From the NCBI RefSeq assembly GCF_028294535.1, contig NZ_JAQBIE010000002.1, forward strand, positions 62,001-126,000: a stretch of DNA of 64,000 bases. The letters are read 5' to 3'. The position numbers were made by a program, and so were the translations under genes. Shown piece after piece: positions 7,785 to 17,248 of this stretch; positions within the stretch are counted from its first letter, which is position 1, and the number at the start of each line of letters is the position of its first letter. The stretch is from Paracoccus onchidii (GTDB lineage: Bacteria; Pseudomonadota; Alphaproteobacteria; Rhodobacterales; Rhodobacteraceae). The notes below the pieces were generated by a model. That model was not told the DNA's origin. It did not search any database and worked only from the letters and a program-made list of their open reading frames with translations.

Positions 7785-9415
7785 TGGTGACAACAATGAA
7801 ACATGAACCCGTTGATGTCCTGATCATCGGTGCCGGCGCGTCTGGTGCGGCAATCGCATGGTCGTTGCTGGAAACACGCATGCGCATCCTGTGCCTTGAA
7901 CAGGGAACGCATCTGCCGGACGCCGATTTCCCCAGCCGTCGCCCCGACTATGAGCTGGCACGCTATGGCGAATTTTCCTGTGATCCCAATATCCGCCAAC
8001 TTGCGCAGGACTATCCGATCAATGTCGATGACAGTTGCATCGCGCCGGTCAACTGGAACGGGGTCGGTGGATCGACCATCAACTTTCTGGGCCACTGGCC
8101 CCGCATGAAACCATCGGATTTTCGCACCCGTTCCCTGGATGGCGTGGCCGAAGACTGGCCCGTCGATTACGCCACGCTGGAACCTTTTTACGCGATGAAT
8201 GATCGCAATACCGGCGTGTCCGGATTGTCGGGGAACCCGGCCTATCCGGATTACGCACCCGAACTTCCGCCCATCCCGCTGGGACAATTGGGGCAGACGC
8301 TGGCAAAGGGGTTCAACCAGTTGGGATGGCACTGGTGGCCCTCGGATGTCGCCATCCTGAGCAAGGATCAGGACGGTCGGCAAAAATGCGTGAATGCGGG
8401 AACCTGTGATCTGGGTTGCGCTGCCGGGGCCAAGGGCGGCACGAATTTCACCTATTGGCCCATGCTGGAACGTGCGGGGGTCGAGCTGCGCACCGGATCA
8501 AGAGTCCGCGAAATCCTGATCGACCCCGCCACCGGCATGGCGACCGGTGTCTTGTATCACGGCGCGGATGGTCAATTGCATCGACAACAGGCTGAAATGG
8601 TCATCCTGGCCTGCAATGGCATCGGCACGCCCCGTCTGTTGCTGAATTCCGACACGGAGCGCAATCCCGACGGTCTGGCCAACAGTTCGGGAATGGTCGG
8701 GCGCAACCTCATGTTCCATCCCCTGACCGGTGTTTCAGGCGTGTTCGACCAACCCATGAAAGGACATGAGGGGCCGATGGCGTGTTCCATCCTCAGCCAG
8801 GAGTTCTACGAATCCGACCCGTCACGTGATTTCGTTCGCGGCTATGGGCTGCATTCGGGGCGATCGACGACGCCGATGACCTTTGCGCTTGGCGGCTATG
8901 GCATTGACCGGCCGATCCCCTGGGGGGCGGCACATCGGGAAATCATGGACGACATCTATCCCAACATCGCCAGTCTGACCGTCGTGGCCGAGGATCTGCC
9001 TGATCAGGAAAACCGTGTGACCCTGGATCCCGACCTCACGGACAGCGATGGAATCCCCGCGCCGAAAATCAGCTATCGGCTGGGCGAGAACACCCGCCGG
9101 ATGCTGAAACATGGCGAGGCCCGCGCCGCCGAGGCCCTGCGTGCCGCAGGGGCACACACGATCCTGTCCAAGAATGACGACGCGGTCTGGTGGCGGGCCG
9201 GATGGCATCAGATGGGCACCTGCCGGATGGGCAACGATCCGGAAAACTCGGTCGTGAATGGCTGGGGCCGCAGTCACGACGTGAAGAACCTGTTCATCGT
9301 TGACGGATCGATTTTCGTCACCGCCGGCGCCGTCAATCCGACATCCACGATCCAGGCGCTGGCCCTGTATATCGGTGACCGGATCAAGACAAATATCGCA
9401 ACCTTGTTCGACTGA
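7784..9415 (+). CDS. GMC-family FAD oxidoreductase, probable sugar or polyol dehydrogenase
   Basis: The 543-aa flavoprotein opens with the FAD-binding dinucleotide fold GAGASG (residues 16-21). It has the GMC motif GVGGSTINFLGHWPR and a C-terminal catalytic pair, His475 in WHQMGTCRMG and Asn518 in GAVNPTST. The family removes hydride from a hydroxyl group of sugars, polyols or aldonates. It resembles the large subunit of gluconate 2-dehydrogenase-type enzymes and sits directly after the matching small subunit. There is no export signal. Between the transporter and an aldehyde dehydrogenase it could catalyse the first oxidation of the imported sugar; that order is inference. Confidence 0.85.
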   Translation: MVTTMKHEPVDVLIIGAGASGAAIAWSLLETRMRILCLEQGTHLPDADFPSRRPDYELARYGEFSCDPNIRQLAQDYPINVDDSCIAPVNWNGVGGSTINFLGHWPRMKPSDFRTRSLDGVAEDWPVDYATLEPFYAMNDRNTGVSGLSGNPAYPDYAPELPPIPLGQLGQTLAKGFNQLGWHWWPSDVAILSKDQDGRQKCVNAGTCDLGCAAGAKGGTNFTYWPMLERAGVELRTGSRVREILIDPATGMATGVLYHGADGQLHRQQAEMVILACNGIGTPRLLLNSDTERNPDGLANSSGMVGRNLMFHPLTGVSGVFDQPMKGHEGPMACSILSQEFYESDPSRDFVRGYGLHSGRSTTPMTFALGGYGIDRPIPWGAAHREIMDDIYPNIASLTVVAEDLPDQENRVTLDPDLTDSDGIPAPKISYRLGENTRRMLKHGEARAAEALRAAGAHTILSKNDDAVWWRAGWHQMGTCRMGNDPENSVVNGWGRSHDVKNLFIVDGSIFVTAGAVNPTSTIQALALYIGDRIKTNIATLFD

Positions 9416-9423
9416 GGCAATCA

Positions 9424-10884
9424 ATGGAATTTCCGACCCGAATGTATCTTGGTGGCACGCTGCGGAACTCGGCGACGACGCTGCCGGTCGAAAACCCGGC
9501 AACAGAACAGGTCATCGCCACGGTTGCCACCGCCGACAATGGCCATATCCACGAGGCATTGGAACATGCCCAAGCGGCGTTTCCCATGTGGTCGCAAACC
9601 TCTATCGCCGAGCGCCAAAACTGGATGAGGCGCCTGCGCGACGAGGTTGTCGCCAATGAAGACTATCTGCGGCTGTGTATCCATCACGAGATGGGACGAC
9701 CCTGGGCGTCGACACAAGAAGATTTCGACAGTTTGCGGAATTCACTGGATTTCTATGCCGAAGAAATCGCGCGCCTGAACGATTACAGCCTGGTCGACCG
9801 CGCCGGCACCCATCGGCACAGAATGGTGCACGAACCCGCCGGGGTCGTGGTGGCGTTCCTTGCATGGAATTTTCCATTGCTGAACCTGGCCTTCAAGCTC
9901 GGCCCGGCAATGGCGGCGGGGTGTCCGATCATTATCCGCCCCTCGAATGACACGCCCATCTCGGCTTATGCCGTAGGAGAACTGTGCGAGCGGATCGGAT
10001 TGCCCAAAGGGGTCGTTCAGATTGTCGCGACGGCAAGCTATGAGGCTGCTGACCTGTTGTCGTCATCGACCATTCCCGCCGTGCTGACCCTGATTGGCTC
10101 GACCGCGACGGGGCGTCACATCATGCGCACCGGTGCCACTTCCATCAAGAAATATTCTATGGAACTGGGCGGCAACGCCCCTGCCCTCGTGTTCCCGGAT
10201 GCAGATCTTGATCTGGCGGCAAACATTCTGTGCGGGGTCAAGTTCAACAATGCCGGACAGATCTGCGTTTCCCCCAACAGGGTCTTTGTGCATCGCGACG
10301 TACTGGAAAACTTTACCTCGAAGGCCGTGGCCCTTGCGGATCAGGCAACAGTCGGCTGGGACCGAAACGCCGACGTGACCACGGGACCAGTGATCAACCG
10401 CAAGGCAAGGCTGCGCATCAAGGCGCTTGTCGATGATGCCGTGACCAAAGGCGCCACATTGCTGGCCGGTGGCGATCGCCCTGCCGCGCTGGACCGCGGG
10501 CATTATATCGCCCCGACAGTTCTGACCGATGTCACCCCTGACATGGAGCTCTACCGGCAGGAAAATTTCGGTCCGGTGATCTCGATCATTCCGTTTGACG
10601 ATGACACCCCGTTGATCGCTGCCGCCAACGAAGGCGATGATGGCGGCCTGACCGCGTATGTCTTTACCAACGATCTGGCGCGGGCCGAGGACTGCGCCGC
10701 AAGGCTGCGTTATGGCGAGGTTCAGATCAATGGCGTGAAATACGACATCGACCTGCCCCATGGCGGCATCGGACAGTCCGGCATCGGGCATGATTGTTCC
10801 AACCTCGCCCTGCAGGATTATCTTGTGCTCAAGCGCGTGACCCAAGCCCTGCCCCACGCCCGGCCATCAGGAGATGCGACGTGA
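9424..10884 (+). CDS. NAD(P)-dependent aldehyde dehydrogenase
   Basis: The 486-aa protein is a standard class I/II-size aldehyde dehydrogenase. AWNFPLL marks the cofactor fold, Glu247 (MELGGNAP) is the general base and Cys281 (NNAGQICVS) is the nucleophile. It probably oxidises an aldehyde, for example a sugar aldehyde or semialdehyde, to the acid in the cytoplasm. It follows the GMC oxidoreductase by eight bases and overlaps the next gene by four (GTGA), placing it inside the same operon. The substrate is not readable from sequence. Confidence 0.87.
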   Translation: MEFPTRMYLGGTLRNSATTLPVENPATEQVIATVATADNGHIHEALEHAQAAFPMWSQTSIAERQNWMRRLRDEVVANEDYLRLCIHHEMGRPWASTQEDFDSLRNSLDFYAEEIARLNDYSLVDRAGTHRHRMVHEPAGVVVAFLAWNFPLLNLAFKLGPAMAAGCPIIIRPSNDTPISAYAVGELCERIGLPKGVVQIVATASYEAADLLSSSTIPAVLTLIGSTATGRHIMRTGATSIKKYSMELGGNAPALVFPDADLDLAANILCGVKFNNAGQICVSPNRVFVHRDVLENFTSKAVALADQATVGWDRNADVTTGPVINRKARLRIKALVDDAVTKGATLLAGGDRPAALDRGHYIAPTVLTDVTPDMELYRQENFGPVISIIPFDDDTPLIAAANEGDDGGLTAYVFTNDLARAEDCAARLRYGEVQINGVKYDIDLPHGGIGQSGIGHDCSNLALQDYLVLKRVTQALPHARPSGDAT

Positions 10885-12047
10885 AAATCACCCAAGTCAT
10901 CAGCCATGTGCTGCAATATGACCTGCCCTCGGAACTGGGCTATTCCCAGCAATATTACCACAAACGGACTGCACATCTGGTCGAGGTCCGCACAGATGAG
11001 GGCATCACCGGATGGGGCGAATGCTTTGGCCCCGGCAATGTCGCGATCGCAAACAAGGGAATCGTCGAAAAGGTCATTCAGCCGATGATCCTTGGCGATG
11101 ACCCGCTTGACCGCGACGTCATCTGGCACAAGGTTTACAATCTCTTGCGCGATCACGGGCAAAAAGGCATGCCCATGCAGTCATTGTCCGGCGTCGATAT
11201 CGCCCTGTGGGACATAGCCGGTCAGATCGCTGGTCTGCCGTTGCACAAGATGATTGGTGGCACCCATCGCGACCGTGTCGCCGTCTATGGATATGGCATG
11301 ATGCTGAAACGCGAAAGCACCGACGATCATGTCGCGCGGTTTCGCGACGAAGCTGCTGCAATCCGCGATATGGGCTTTGCCGCGACCAAGATGAAGGTGG
11401 GGCTGGGACCTCGCGATGACATACGCTTGGCGCAGGCCGTGCGCGACGGAGTCGGCGACGGATTCCGCTTCATGGTCGATGCCAATCACTGTTACACCAC
11501 ACCGGATGCATTTCATGTCGGCCGTGCGCTGGAAGAATTGGACGCATATTGGTTCGAAGAACCGGTCGCACCCGAGGATCTGGACGGCTACCGGGAGTTG
11601 CGTGCGGGGCTGCGCGTCAACATCTCGGGCGGAGAAGCCGAATTCAATCGCTGGGGCTGGCGGCAAATTCTTGAAAATCGCGGGCTCGACATTGCCCAGC
11701 CCGAGGTATGTGCCGTGGGCGGTATCAGCGAGTATCTGCGGATTCTTGCCTTGTGTCATGCCCATTTCACACCGGTCATCAACCATGTCTGGGGATCGGC
11801 AATTGCGGTAACCACCAATCTTCACCTTCTGGCGGCCATGCCTGCCCTGCCAGGTGGTCTGTTCCCGTGGGAGCCGATGCTTGAATTCGACACCACCGAC
11901 AACAAGTTCCGCGACGACCTCTTGTCGGAACCACTGAACATCCAGGGGCAGGTCAAGGCAAATGGCGGATATGTTTCGATCCCGGACCGGCCGGGACTGG
12001 GCATCACCCCCGACCGCGACTTCATCGCCCATTACGAAATCGACTAG
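10881..12047 (+). CDS. enolase-superfamily (mandelate racemase/muconate lactonizing) sugar-acid dehydratase
   Basis: The 388-aa protein shows the superfamily catalytic set. It has the Lys pair K170/K172 in TKMKVG, metal ligands Asp200 (VDAN), Glu226 (FEEP) and Glu252 (GGE), and His302 in NHVWGS on the opposite side. This set fits the mandelate-racemase subgroup, many members of which dehydrate aldonic acids to 2-keto-3-deoxy acids. The GTG start overlaps the previous stop and follows a CAGGAG site. As last gene of the operon it could dehydrate the acid made by the upstream oxidoreductases. The specific sugar acid is unknown. Confidence 0.82.
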   Translation: MKITQVISHVLQYDLPSELGYSQQYYHKRTAHLVEVRTDEGITGWGECFGPGNVAIANKGIVEKVIQPMILGDDPLDRDVIWHKVYNLLRDHGQKGMPMQSLSGVDIALWDIAGQIAGLPLHKMIGGTHRDRVAVYGYGMMLKRESTDDHVARFRDEAAAIRDMGFAATKMKVGLGPRDDIRLAQAVRDGVGDGFRFMVDANHCYTTPDAFHVGRALEELDAYWFEEPVAPEDLDGYRELRAGLRVNISGGEAEFNRWGWRQILENRGLDIAQPEVCAVGGISEYLRILALCHAHFTPVINHVWGSAIAVTTNLHLLAAMPALPGGLFPWEPMLEFDTTDNKFRDDLLSEPLNIQGQVKANGGYVSIPDRPGLGITPDRDFIAHYEID

Positions 12048-12083
12048 ATCAAGCCACTGCCATGGCATTGCGGCCTGTGGCCG

Positions 12084-12109
12084 GCGCGCCCCGATTTGTC
12101 AGGGCGCGC
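12084..12109. terminator. bidirectional terminator-like hairpin between convergent genes
   Basis: GCGCGCCC and GGGCGCGC form an 8-bp GC-only stem with a 10-base loop between the dehydratase and the opposing GcvT-type gene. There is no T-tract on either side, so intrinsic termination would be weak. Confidence 0.5.
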
Positions 12110-12117
12110 ACGGTTCA

Positions 12118-14679
12118 TCAGCTGCGTGGCTTGGCATTCGTGGGATCGTAAAGCGGCGCATATCCAATTCCCGCGACCTCCGCAGGGTAGATTTCGTCGA
12201 AATAGGTCAGGTTCACCTTGCGGCCCATCTGGCAATATTCCCAGGGCAAATAAGCCAAGGCAATATTCTTGCCGATACTGGGACCATATGCCAGTGAGGT
12301 GGTGTAGGATCGGCGCCCCAAAGAGTCGATCAATGTCTGACCACTATCGGGATCCATGACTGGCAAGGTGCCTACGGGGTATCGCGCAACGCCCTGTCCA
12401 TCCGTGTTGTCGGTCATCACCAGGGTACACAGCATTGCCGGTTGATGATCGCGGGCACGGTATTCCAGATGTCTTGCCTTGCCGCGGAAATCGGCCTCTT
12501 TGACCTTGGGACGGGCGAGATCAGCCTCGTAGAGATTGTATTGCGTCAGCAAATCTGCATTCTGAAGCCGCAGCGATTTCTCCAGCCGGCGGGAATTGGC
12601 ATAGGTTTCCACGCCCACAGCGATCACGCCTGTATCGCGCAAGGCATCCCAGACGGCCAGCCCATCCTCATAGGGCATGTGCAATTCCCACCCCTGTTCG
12701 CCGACATAGGAAATCCGAAATGCAGTGACCTCCTGCCCTGCAATCGTGATCTGCCGGATGGCCGCGAAGGGGAAATTCTCGGGCAGAAGTTGCTGTGGGT
12801 CCGAGACAACCTGCTGCAACCTTTCGCGCGCATTCGGTCCCCAGATGCCGATCGTGGTATAATTTTCGGTGACATCGGTGATGGTCACATCCAAGCCCCT
12901 GTCCTGGGCCACGCGGCGCATATATTGCTGATCGCGCGGGCCAGCATCGGCACCATTCACTAAGCGGCATCGATCTGACATGCGGAACACGGTGAAATCT
13001 GCGCGGACCATACCTTCATCATCCAGCATATGGGTATAGATACCCTTGCCGATATTGGCATCTCCGCCGATTTTCGCGGCGCAAAGCCACTCCATCAGGG
13101 CGACATGATCGGGACCGGAAATATCGGTCATGTGGAAATGGGACAGGTTGATCAACCCGCAATCCGCGCTCATCTCCAATTGCTCGGCATTGGAAACACG
13201 CCAGAAATGCCGGCTATCCCATTCATTTTCCCGCATCGGAACCCGATCGCCATATTTTTCCAGCAGGTGATCATTTGCTGCATATCCATGCGCACGTTCC
13301 CAGCCGCCAAGCTCCATGAAGTGTCCGCCCAGCTCAACCTCGCGGTGATGAAAGGGCGAACGGCGGATGCCACGACCATTGCCAAAAGGTTCGCGTGGGT
13401 GGACAGGCGGGGTATAGATCTTGGCGGCGGTTTCCTCGCAGCGGCCATAGATGTAATCCGCATCCAACTGGAAATCGCTAAAGCGCGCATAGTCAATCGC
13501 ATGATGGTCAAGATGGGTGCGGCCATCGGTCATCCAGTCGGCAATCAGCTTGCCCATGCCGGGACCGTCCTTGACCCAGATCGCCACCGCATACCACAAC
13601 CCGCGAAACTTTCGGCTTTCCCCCATCGAGGGCGCACCATCCGTGGTCGTTTGCAACAGGCCATTGAATGAATGGCTTTCATTGAACCCCAGTTCTGCAA
13701 GAACCGGCGTCAGTTCCATCGCCCGCTCCAGCGGTTCGATCACATCATCCAGTTCGAGATCCCGCTGAGAGGGAGAAAGCCGGGCCTGATCCTTTTCCAG
13801 AATCTCACGCGGGTGAACCAGGCGCGGATTCTTGTCATAGTAATAGCCCCATTCGATCTGCCCGCCTTCGGTGCTTTTGGGGTCGCCGGTATCGCGCAGA
13901 TAAGCGGAATTGCCCTGATCGCGCAGCAAGGGGCGGCCGATTTCCAGCCCCGTTCCCGCGAACTCGTCATATGGGCCAAAGAAGGTCAGCGGGTGATCCA
14001 CCGGCATGACGGGCAGATCCTCGCCCGCCAGTTCGGCGATCAGCCGGCCCCACAACCCCGCACATACCACGACATGATCCGCATGGATCGTGCCACGCGG
14101 GGTTCGCACGCCGGTGATGCGGCCATCCTCGTGCAGCAGTTCCAACGCCGGGGTATTGGCGAAGGCGCGCAATTTCCCTGTCCGAACAGCGTTATCGACC
14201 AGTTTTCCGGCGACTGTCTGTGAACGCGGGACCACCAACCCGGCATCCGGGTCCCACATGGCCCCCTGAATCTGATCTTCTTCCAGCAGCGGAAATTTTT
14301 CCTTGGCTTCGGCCGCAGAGATGATTTTGACATTGGTGCCGAAAGCGCGACCGGAATCAACGCGCCGCCTCAGTTCGGCCATGCGCTCGTCATCGCCGAC
14401 CCGCGCCACCTCCAGGCCACCGATACGCGAATAATGGCCCATCTTTTCGTAGAAATCGACGGAATACATCGTACACCACGTCGACAGAAGGTCATGGCTG
14501 GTGCAGTAGCAGAAATCCGACGCATGGGCGGTTGACCCGATATCGGTCGGGATCCCCGATTTGTCGATGCCGACCACATCATCCCACCCCCGTTCCAGCA
14601 AGTGATGCGCGACCGATGCGCCAACAATACCGCCCAGGCCCACAATGACGACCTTCGCCCTTTCCGGAAATGCGGACAT
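12118..14679 (-). CDS. FAD-dependent oxidoreductase with C-terminal GcvT domains (dimethylglycine/sarcosine dehydrogenase family)
   Basis: The 853-aa protein has an N-terminal DAO-type FAD domain with GLGGIVGASVAHHL near residue 14. GSTAHAS follows, and its His52 matches the residue that carries covalent FAD in dimethylglycine dehydrogenase. The C-terminal half has folate-binding GcvT and barrel domains, with ISYVGEQGWELHMP and LEKSLR motifs. Enzymes of this build demethylate N-methyl amino acids and pass the one-carbon unit to tetrahydrofolate. The true substrate is uncertain because many marine and soil alphaproteobacteria carry several paralogs. It follows the formylglycine-generating enzyme gene on the same strand with a 230-base gap, so co-transcription is possible but not certain. 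Confidence 0.82.
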   Translation of the reverse strand: MSAFPERAKVVIVGLGGIVGASVAHHLLERGWDDVVGIDKSGIPTDIGSTAHASDFCYCTSHDLLSTWCTMYSVDFYEKMGHYSRIGGLEVARVGDDERMAELRRRVDSGRAFGTNVKIISAAEAKEKFPLLEEDQIQGAMWDPDAGLVVPRSQTVAGKLVDNAVRTGKLRAFANTPALELLHEDGRITGVRTPRGTIHADHVVVCAGLWGRLIAELAGEDLPVMPVDHPLTFFGPYDEFAGTGLEIGRPLLRDQGNSAYLRDTGDPKSTEGGQIEWGYYYDKNPRLVHPREILEKDQARLSPSQRDLELDDVIEPLERAMELTPVLAELGFNESHSFNGLLQTTTDGAPSMGESRKFRGLWYAVAIWVKDGPGMGKLIADWMTDGRTHLDHHAIDYARFSDFQLDADYIYGRCEETAAKIYTPPVHPREPFGNGRGIRRSPFHHREVELGGHFMELGGWERAHGYAANDHLLEKYGDRVPMRENEWDSRHFWRVSNAEQLEMSADCGLINLSHFHMTDISGPDHVALMEWLCAAKIGGDANIGKGIYTHMLDDEGMVRADFTVFRMSDRCRLVNGADAGPRDQQYMRRVAQDRGLDVTITDVTENYTTIGIWGPNARERLQQVVSDPQQLLPENFPFAAIRQITIAGQEVTAFRISYVGEQGWELHMPYEDGLAVWDALRDTGVIAVGVETYANSRRLEKSLRLQNADLLTQYNLYEADLARPKVKEADFRGKARHLEYRARDHQPAMLCTLVMTDNTDGQGVARYPVGTLPVMDPDSGQTLIDSLGRRSYTTSLAYGPSIGKNIALAYLPWEYCQMGRKVNLTYFDEIYPAEVAGIGYAPLYDPTNAKPRS

Positions 14680-14909
14680 TGATCTTTCCTTCTGCTTTGG
14701 TCACGCCCCCCTGTCGGCAGACACGTCACCCCGATGCCTCTTGACGACACGGCCCCCCGCGTCCTTTGCAATATTGCGACAAGCATCGCGCAGAAATAGG
14801 CTGTTTGCGTCAGATTGAACGACCGCAACGACATCGTTTCGGTTTGCACCGCTCACATGGCGCGGATGTGCCTCACACACCCGTCAGGCCAGCTTGCGCA
14901 CCGCCCCTG

Positions 14910-15908
14910 TCAGGACCCCACTGCGTCGCTGGCGACGCGAAATCCGCAATTCCCGGTCGAACTGTCCGGGTCATTGCGGGTGCGTGAATGCACGTGATAG
15001 CGATCGCAATAGCTGACATGGCACAGATAAGAGCCGCCGCGCTGCACACGGGCATAGCCGGTATCCGGCCCCCGGGGATCGATATCGGGCATCCGCCCCG
15101 GCGCGGGACGCGCGCCGAACCGGTCGGCCACCCATTCCCAGACATTGCCCGTCATGTTGTGCATGCCATAACCATTCGGCTTGAACGCATCGACCGGTGC
15201 GGTGCCAAGCCAACCGTCCTCGACACTGTTATGCATTGGGAAACTGCCTTGAAAGGTATTCATCGCGAATTCACCGCCGGGCTGCATTTCATCGCCCCAT
15301 GGGAATTTTCGCTTCGTCAACCCGCCCCGCGCGGCACGTTCCCATTCCGCTTCGGTCGGCAGACGCAGCCCCGACCAATTGCAATACGCCAACGCATCAT
15401 ACCACGCCACATGGGTCACCGGGTGATCTTCACGGCCGGAAATATCTGTGCCGGGGCCTTCGGGCGCGGACCAGCATGCCCCATCGACCCGCCGCCACCA
15501 ATGCAATCCCGGAGGGCTTTCCGGCCAGGCATCGAGATCCTTGAGCAACAGGTGAAAAACAAAGCTCCAGCCTTCCTGTTCCGCGACCGTCCGATAACCG
15601 GTTGCTTCGACGAAACGGGCATAATCGGCATTGGTCACGCTGAAAGCCGACATCAGGAATGGCCGGACCTTGACCTTACGGCGCGGGCTGTCGAGATCGG
15701 CAGGATAGGTCGATTTGCGGGCGCCCATTTCATAGATGCCACCGGGAATCGGCGTCAGCCTGTTGCGCAGTTCCGCCGTCACACTGGCTGCCGCGGGTTC
15801 GATCGCCTGCGCGTTACGCAGGAAATCATCGTCGCCATGCTGGCTGGCAGTTGCCATGTCGGAACGTTTGGTTCCGCAACATGCCTTGGTTGCGCTGTCC
15901 TCGGTCAT
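14910..15908 (-). CDS. formylglycine-generating enzyme (sulfatase maturase)
   Basis: The 332-aa protein has the FGE-sulfatase fold from about residue 50: PIPGGIYEMG, RLPTEAEWERAARGG, TGNVWEWV and GGSYLCHVSYC. Both active-site cysteines of genuine FGE are present (Cys296 and Cys301, in the CHxSYC spacing), which separates it from EgtB- or PvdO-type relatives. It would convert the cysteine of a CxPxR sulfatase motif to formylglycine in the cytoplasm, using copper and oxygen. The start follows an AAAGGGAGAG site. Its short N-terminal lead includes a Cys-Cys pair. An arylsulfatase with CSPTR lies 20 kb away in this window and is a likely client. Confidence 0.92.
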   Translation of the reverse strand: MTEDSATKACCGTKRSDMATASQHGDDDFLRNAQAIEPAAASVTAELRNRLTPIPGGIYEMGARKSTYPADLDSPRRKVKVRPFLMSAFSVTNADYARFVEATGYRTVAEQEGWSFVFHLLLKDLDAWPESPPGLHWWRRVDGACWSAPEGPGTDISGREDHPVTHVAWYDALAYCNWSGLRLPTEAEWERAARGGLTKRKFPWGDEMQPGGEFAMNTFQGSFPMHNSVEDGWLGTAPVDAFKPNGYGMHNMTGNVWEWVADRFGARPAPGRMPDIDPRGPDTGYARVQRGGSYLCHVSYCDRYHVHSRTRNDPDSSTGNCGFRVASDAVGS

Positions 15909-16124
15909 GCAACTCTCCCTTTGCTCTGTGCCTGCCTGCGCATGCAGTTCCCCCAGAATTCAGCAACAGGCAATACACCCTTTCAAAGTCAAAAGAAAAG
16001 CCGGGGGCGCAAGTTCTGGCCACTGTTCGGACCCATGGCCCCCGGCGCGAACGATCCATGGCGAACCGCGTCAGGCAGAGGAACGTTTTCCCGATTTCAC
16101 ATTTTTGATGGAGCAAGGTCTGGT

Positions 16125-16164
16125 CTTCCCGCGCGTGATGCGCGAAGGGGGCAATCCCCGCGCG
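16125..16164 (+). promoter_or_regulatory. possible alternative-hairpin leader of metNIQ
   Basis: Two mutually exclusive stems can form just upstream of metN. One pairs CTTC..GCGC at 16125-16134 with GCGCGAAG at 16140-16147. The other pairs GCGCG at 16140-16144 with CGCGC at 16159-16163, with GGG/CCC stacked inside. The shared arm and position 23-60 bases before the ATG, which lacks a good ribosome-binding site, allow a control role. It does not match a SAM-riboswitch consensus I know. Confidence 0.3.
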
Positions 16165-16186
16165 AATCCAGCAGGCTTTCGGACCC

Positions 16187-17248
16187 ATGACACGGACAGA
16201 ACCAACCGGTGCCTCGATCATCTTCGAGAATGTCGGAAAATCATTCTCTGGTGCCGACGGCACGGGCGTCACCGCCTTGAAGGACGTGTCCCTCACCGTT
16301 GACGCGGGTGCGATCTGCGGCATCATCGGCCGTTCGGGTGCGGGAAAATCGACATTGCTCCGGATGGTGAACGGTCTTGAACGCCCGACAAACGGAACCG
16401 TATTGGTGGATGGTCGCGATGTCGGACGGGCGCGGGGCGCGGAATTACGCGCCATTCGCCGCGATGTCGGCATGATCTTCCAGCATTTCAACCTCATGGC
16501 GCAACGCAGTGTATTTGACAATATCGCATTACCGCTGGAAATCGCCGGGATTGCCCCTGCCCGGATCGAACCGCGCGTGAACGAACTGATTGAACGGGTC
16601 GGGCTGACGACACACCGGGATCGCTTCCCGGCCGAACTGTCGGGCGGACAAAAACAACGGGTCGGAATCGCCCGCGCCTTGGCGACAAAGCCCAAGGTTC
16701 TGCTTTCGGACGAGGCGACATCGGCTCTGGATCCGGAAACGACCCAGACGGTGCTGACCCTGCTGCGCGACATCAGTCGGGACCTTGGGCTGACCATCGT
16801 GCTGATCACCCATGAAATGGCGGTGGTGCGCGATATCGCCAGCCAGATGGCGGTCATCGACGGTGGCCATATAGTTGAATCCGGCCCGACCTATGATGTG
16901 TTCATTCAATCGGCACATCCCACGACCCGGTCATTCCTTTCGGGCGTCACCGGCGTGACCCTGCCTGCATTCCTGTCGGGACGGCTGTCCAAGCAACGCA
17001 ATGCCGGGGACCAGCAAGAAGTCCTGCGCGTGACCTTTGCCGGGCCACACGCCACAGATCCTATGCTTGCACGGCTCAGCACGGATCTGAATGTCAGCGT
17101 CAATATACTGGCTGGAGCGATCGAGGAAATCGGCCCCCATCCCTTTGGCAATCTGCTGATCTCGCTTGATGCCGACCGGGGGGCCGAGGCGCGCGCCTAT
17201 CTTGAACGCCACGGCCTGCTGACGGAGGTGCTGGGCTATGTCCGCTAA
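16187..17248 (+). CDS. metN: methionine ABC transporter ATP-binding protein MetN
   Basis: The 353-aa ATPase has Walker A GRSGAGKST, signature LSGGQKQR, Walker B VLLSDEATSALD and switch His in ITHEM. The DEATSALD form is typical of MetN. The last about 80 residues form the NIL domain, which binds methionine and shuts down transport when the cytoplasmic pool is full. It overlaps metI by 11 bases, and metI is followed by metQ, giving the standard metNIQ order. It powers uptake of D- and L-methionine. Confidence 0.93.
   Translation: MTRTEPTGASIIFENVGKSFSGADGTGVTALKDVSLTVDAGAICGIIGRSGAGKSTLLRMVNGLERPTNGTVLVDGRDVGRARGAELRAIRRDVGMIFQHFNLMAQRSVFDNIALPLEIAGIAPARIEPRVNELIERVGLTTHRDRFPAELSGGQKQRVGIARALATKPKVLLSDEATSALDPETTQTVLTLLRDISRDLGLTIVLITHEMAVVRDIASQMAVIDGGHIVESGPTYDVFIQSAHPTTRSFLSGVTGVTLPAFLSGRLSKQRNAGDQQEVLRVTFAGPHATDPMLARLSTDLNVSVNILAGAIEEIGPHPFGNLLISLDADRGAEARAYLERHGLLTEVLGYVR

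Noticed and set aside
14910..15908. EgtB or PvdO-type relative of the FGE fold
   Set aside because: The CHxSYC cysteine pair of true formylglycine-generating enzymes is present.
16125..16186. SAM-II or SAH riboswitch ahead of metN
   Set aside because: The conserved pseudoknot sequences of these classes are not seen; only simple alternative stems are present.
14988..16190. 400-codon plus-strand frame over the formylglycine-generating enzyme
   Set aside because: It is antisense to a protein with both catalytic cysteines; it has no own motif or ribosome-binding site.
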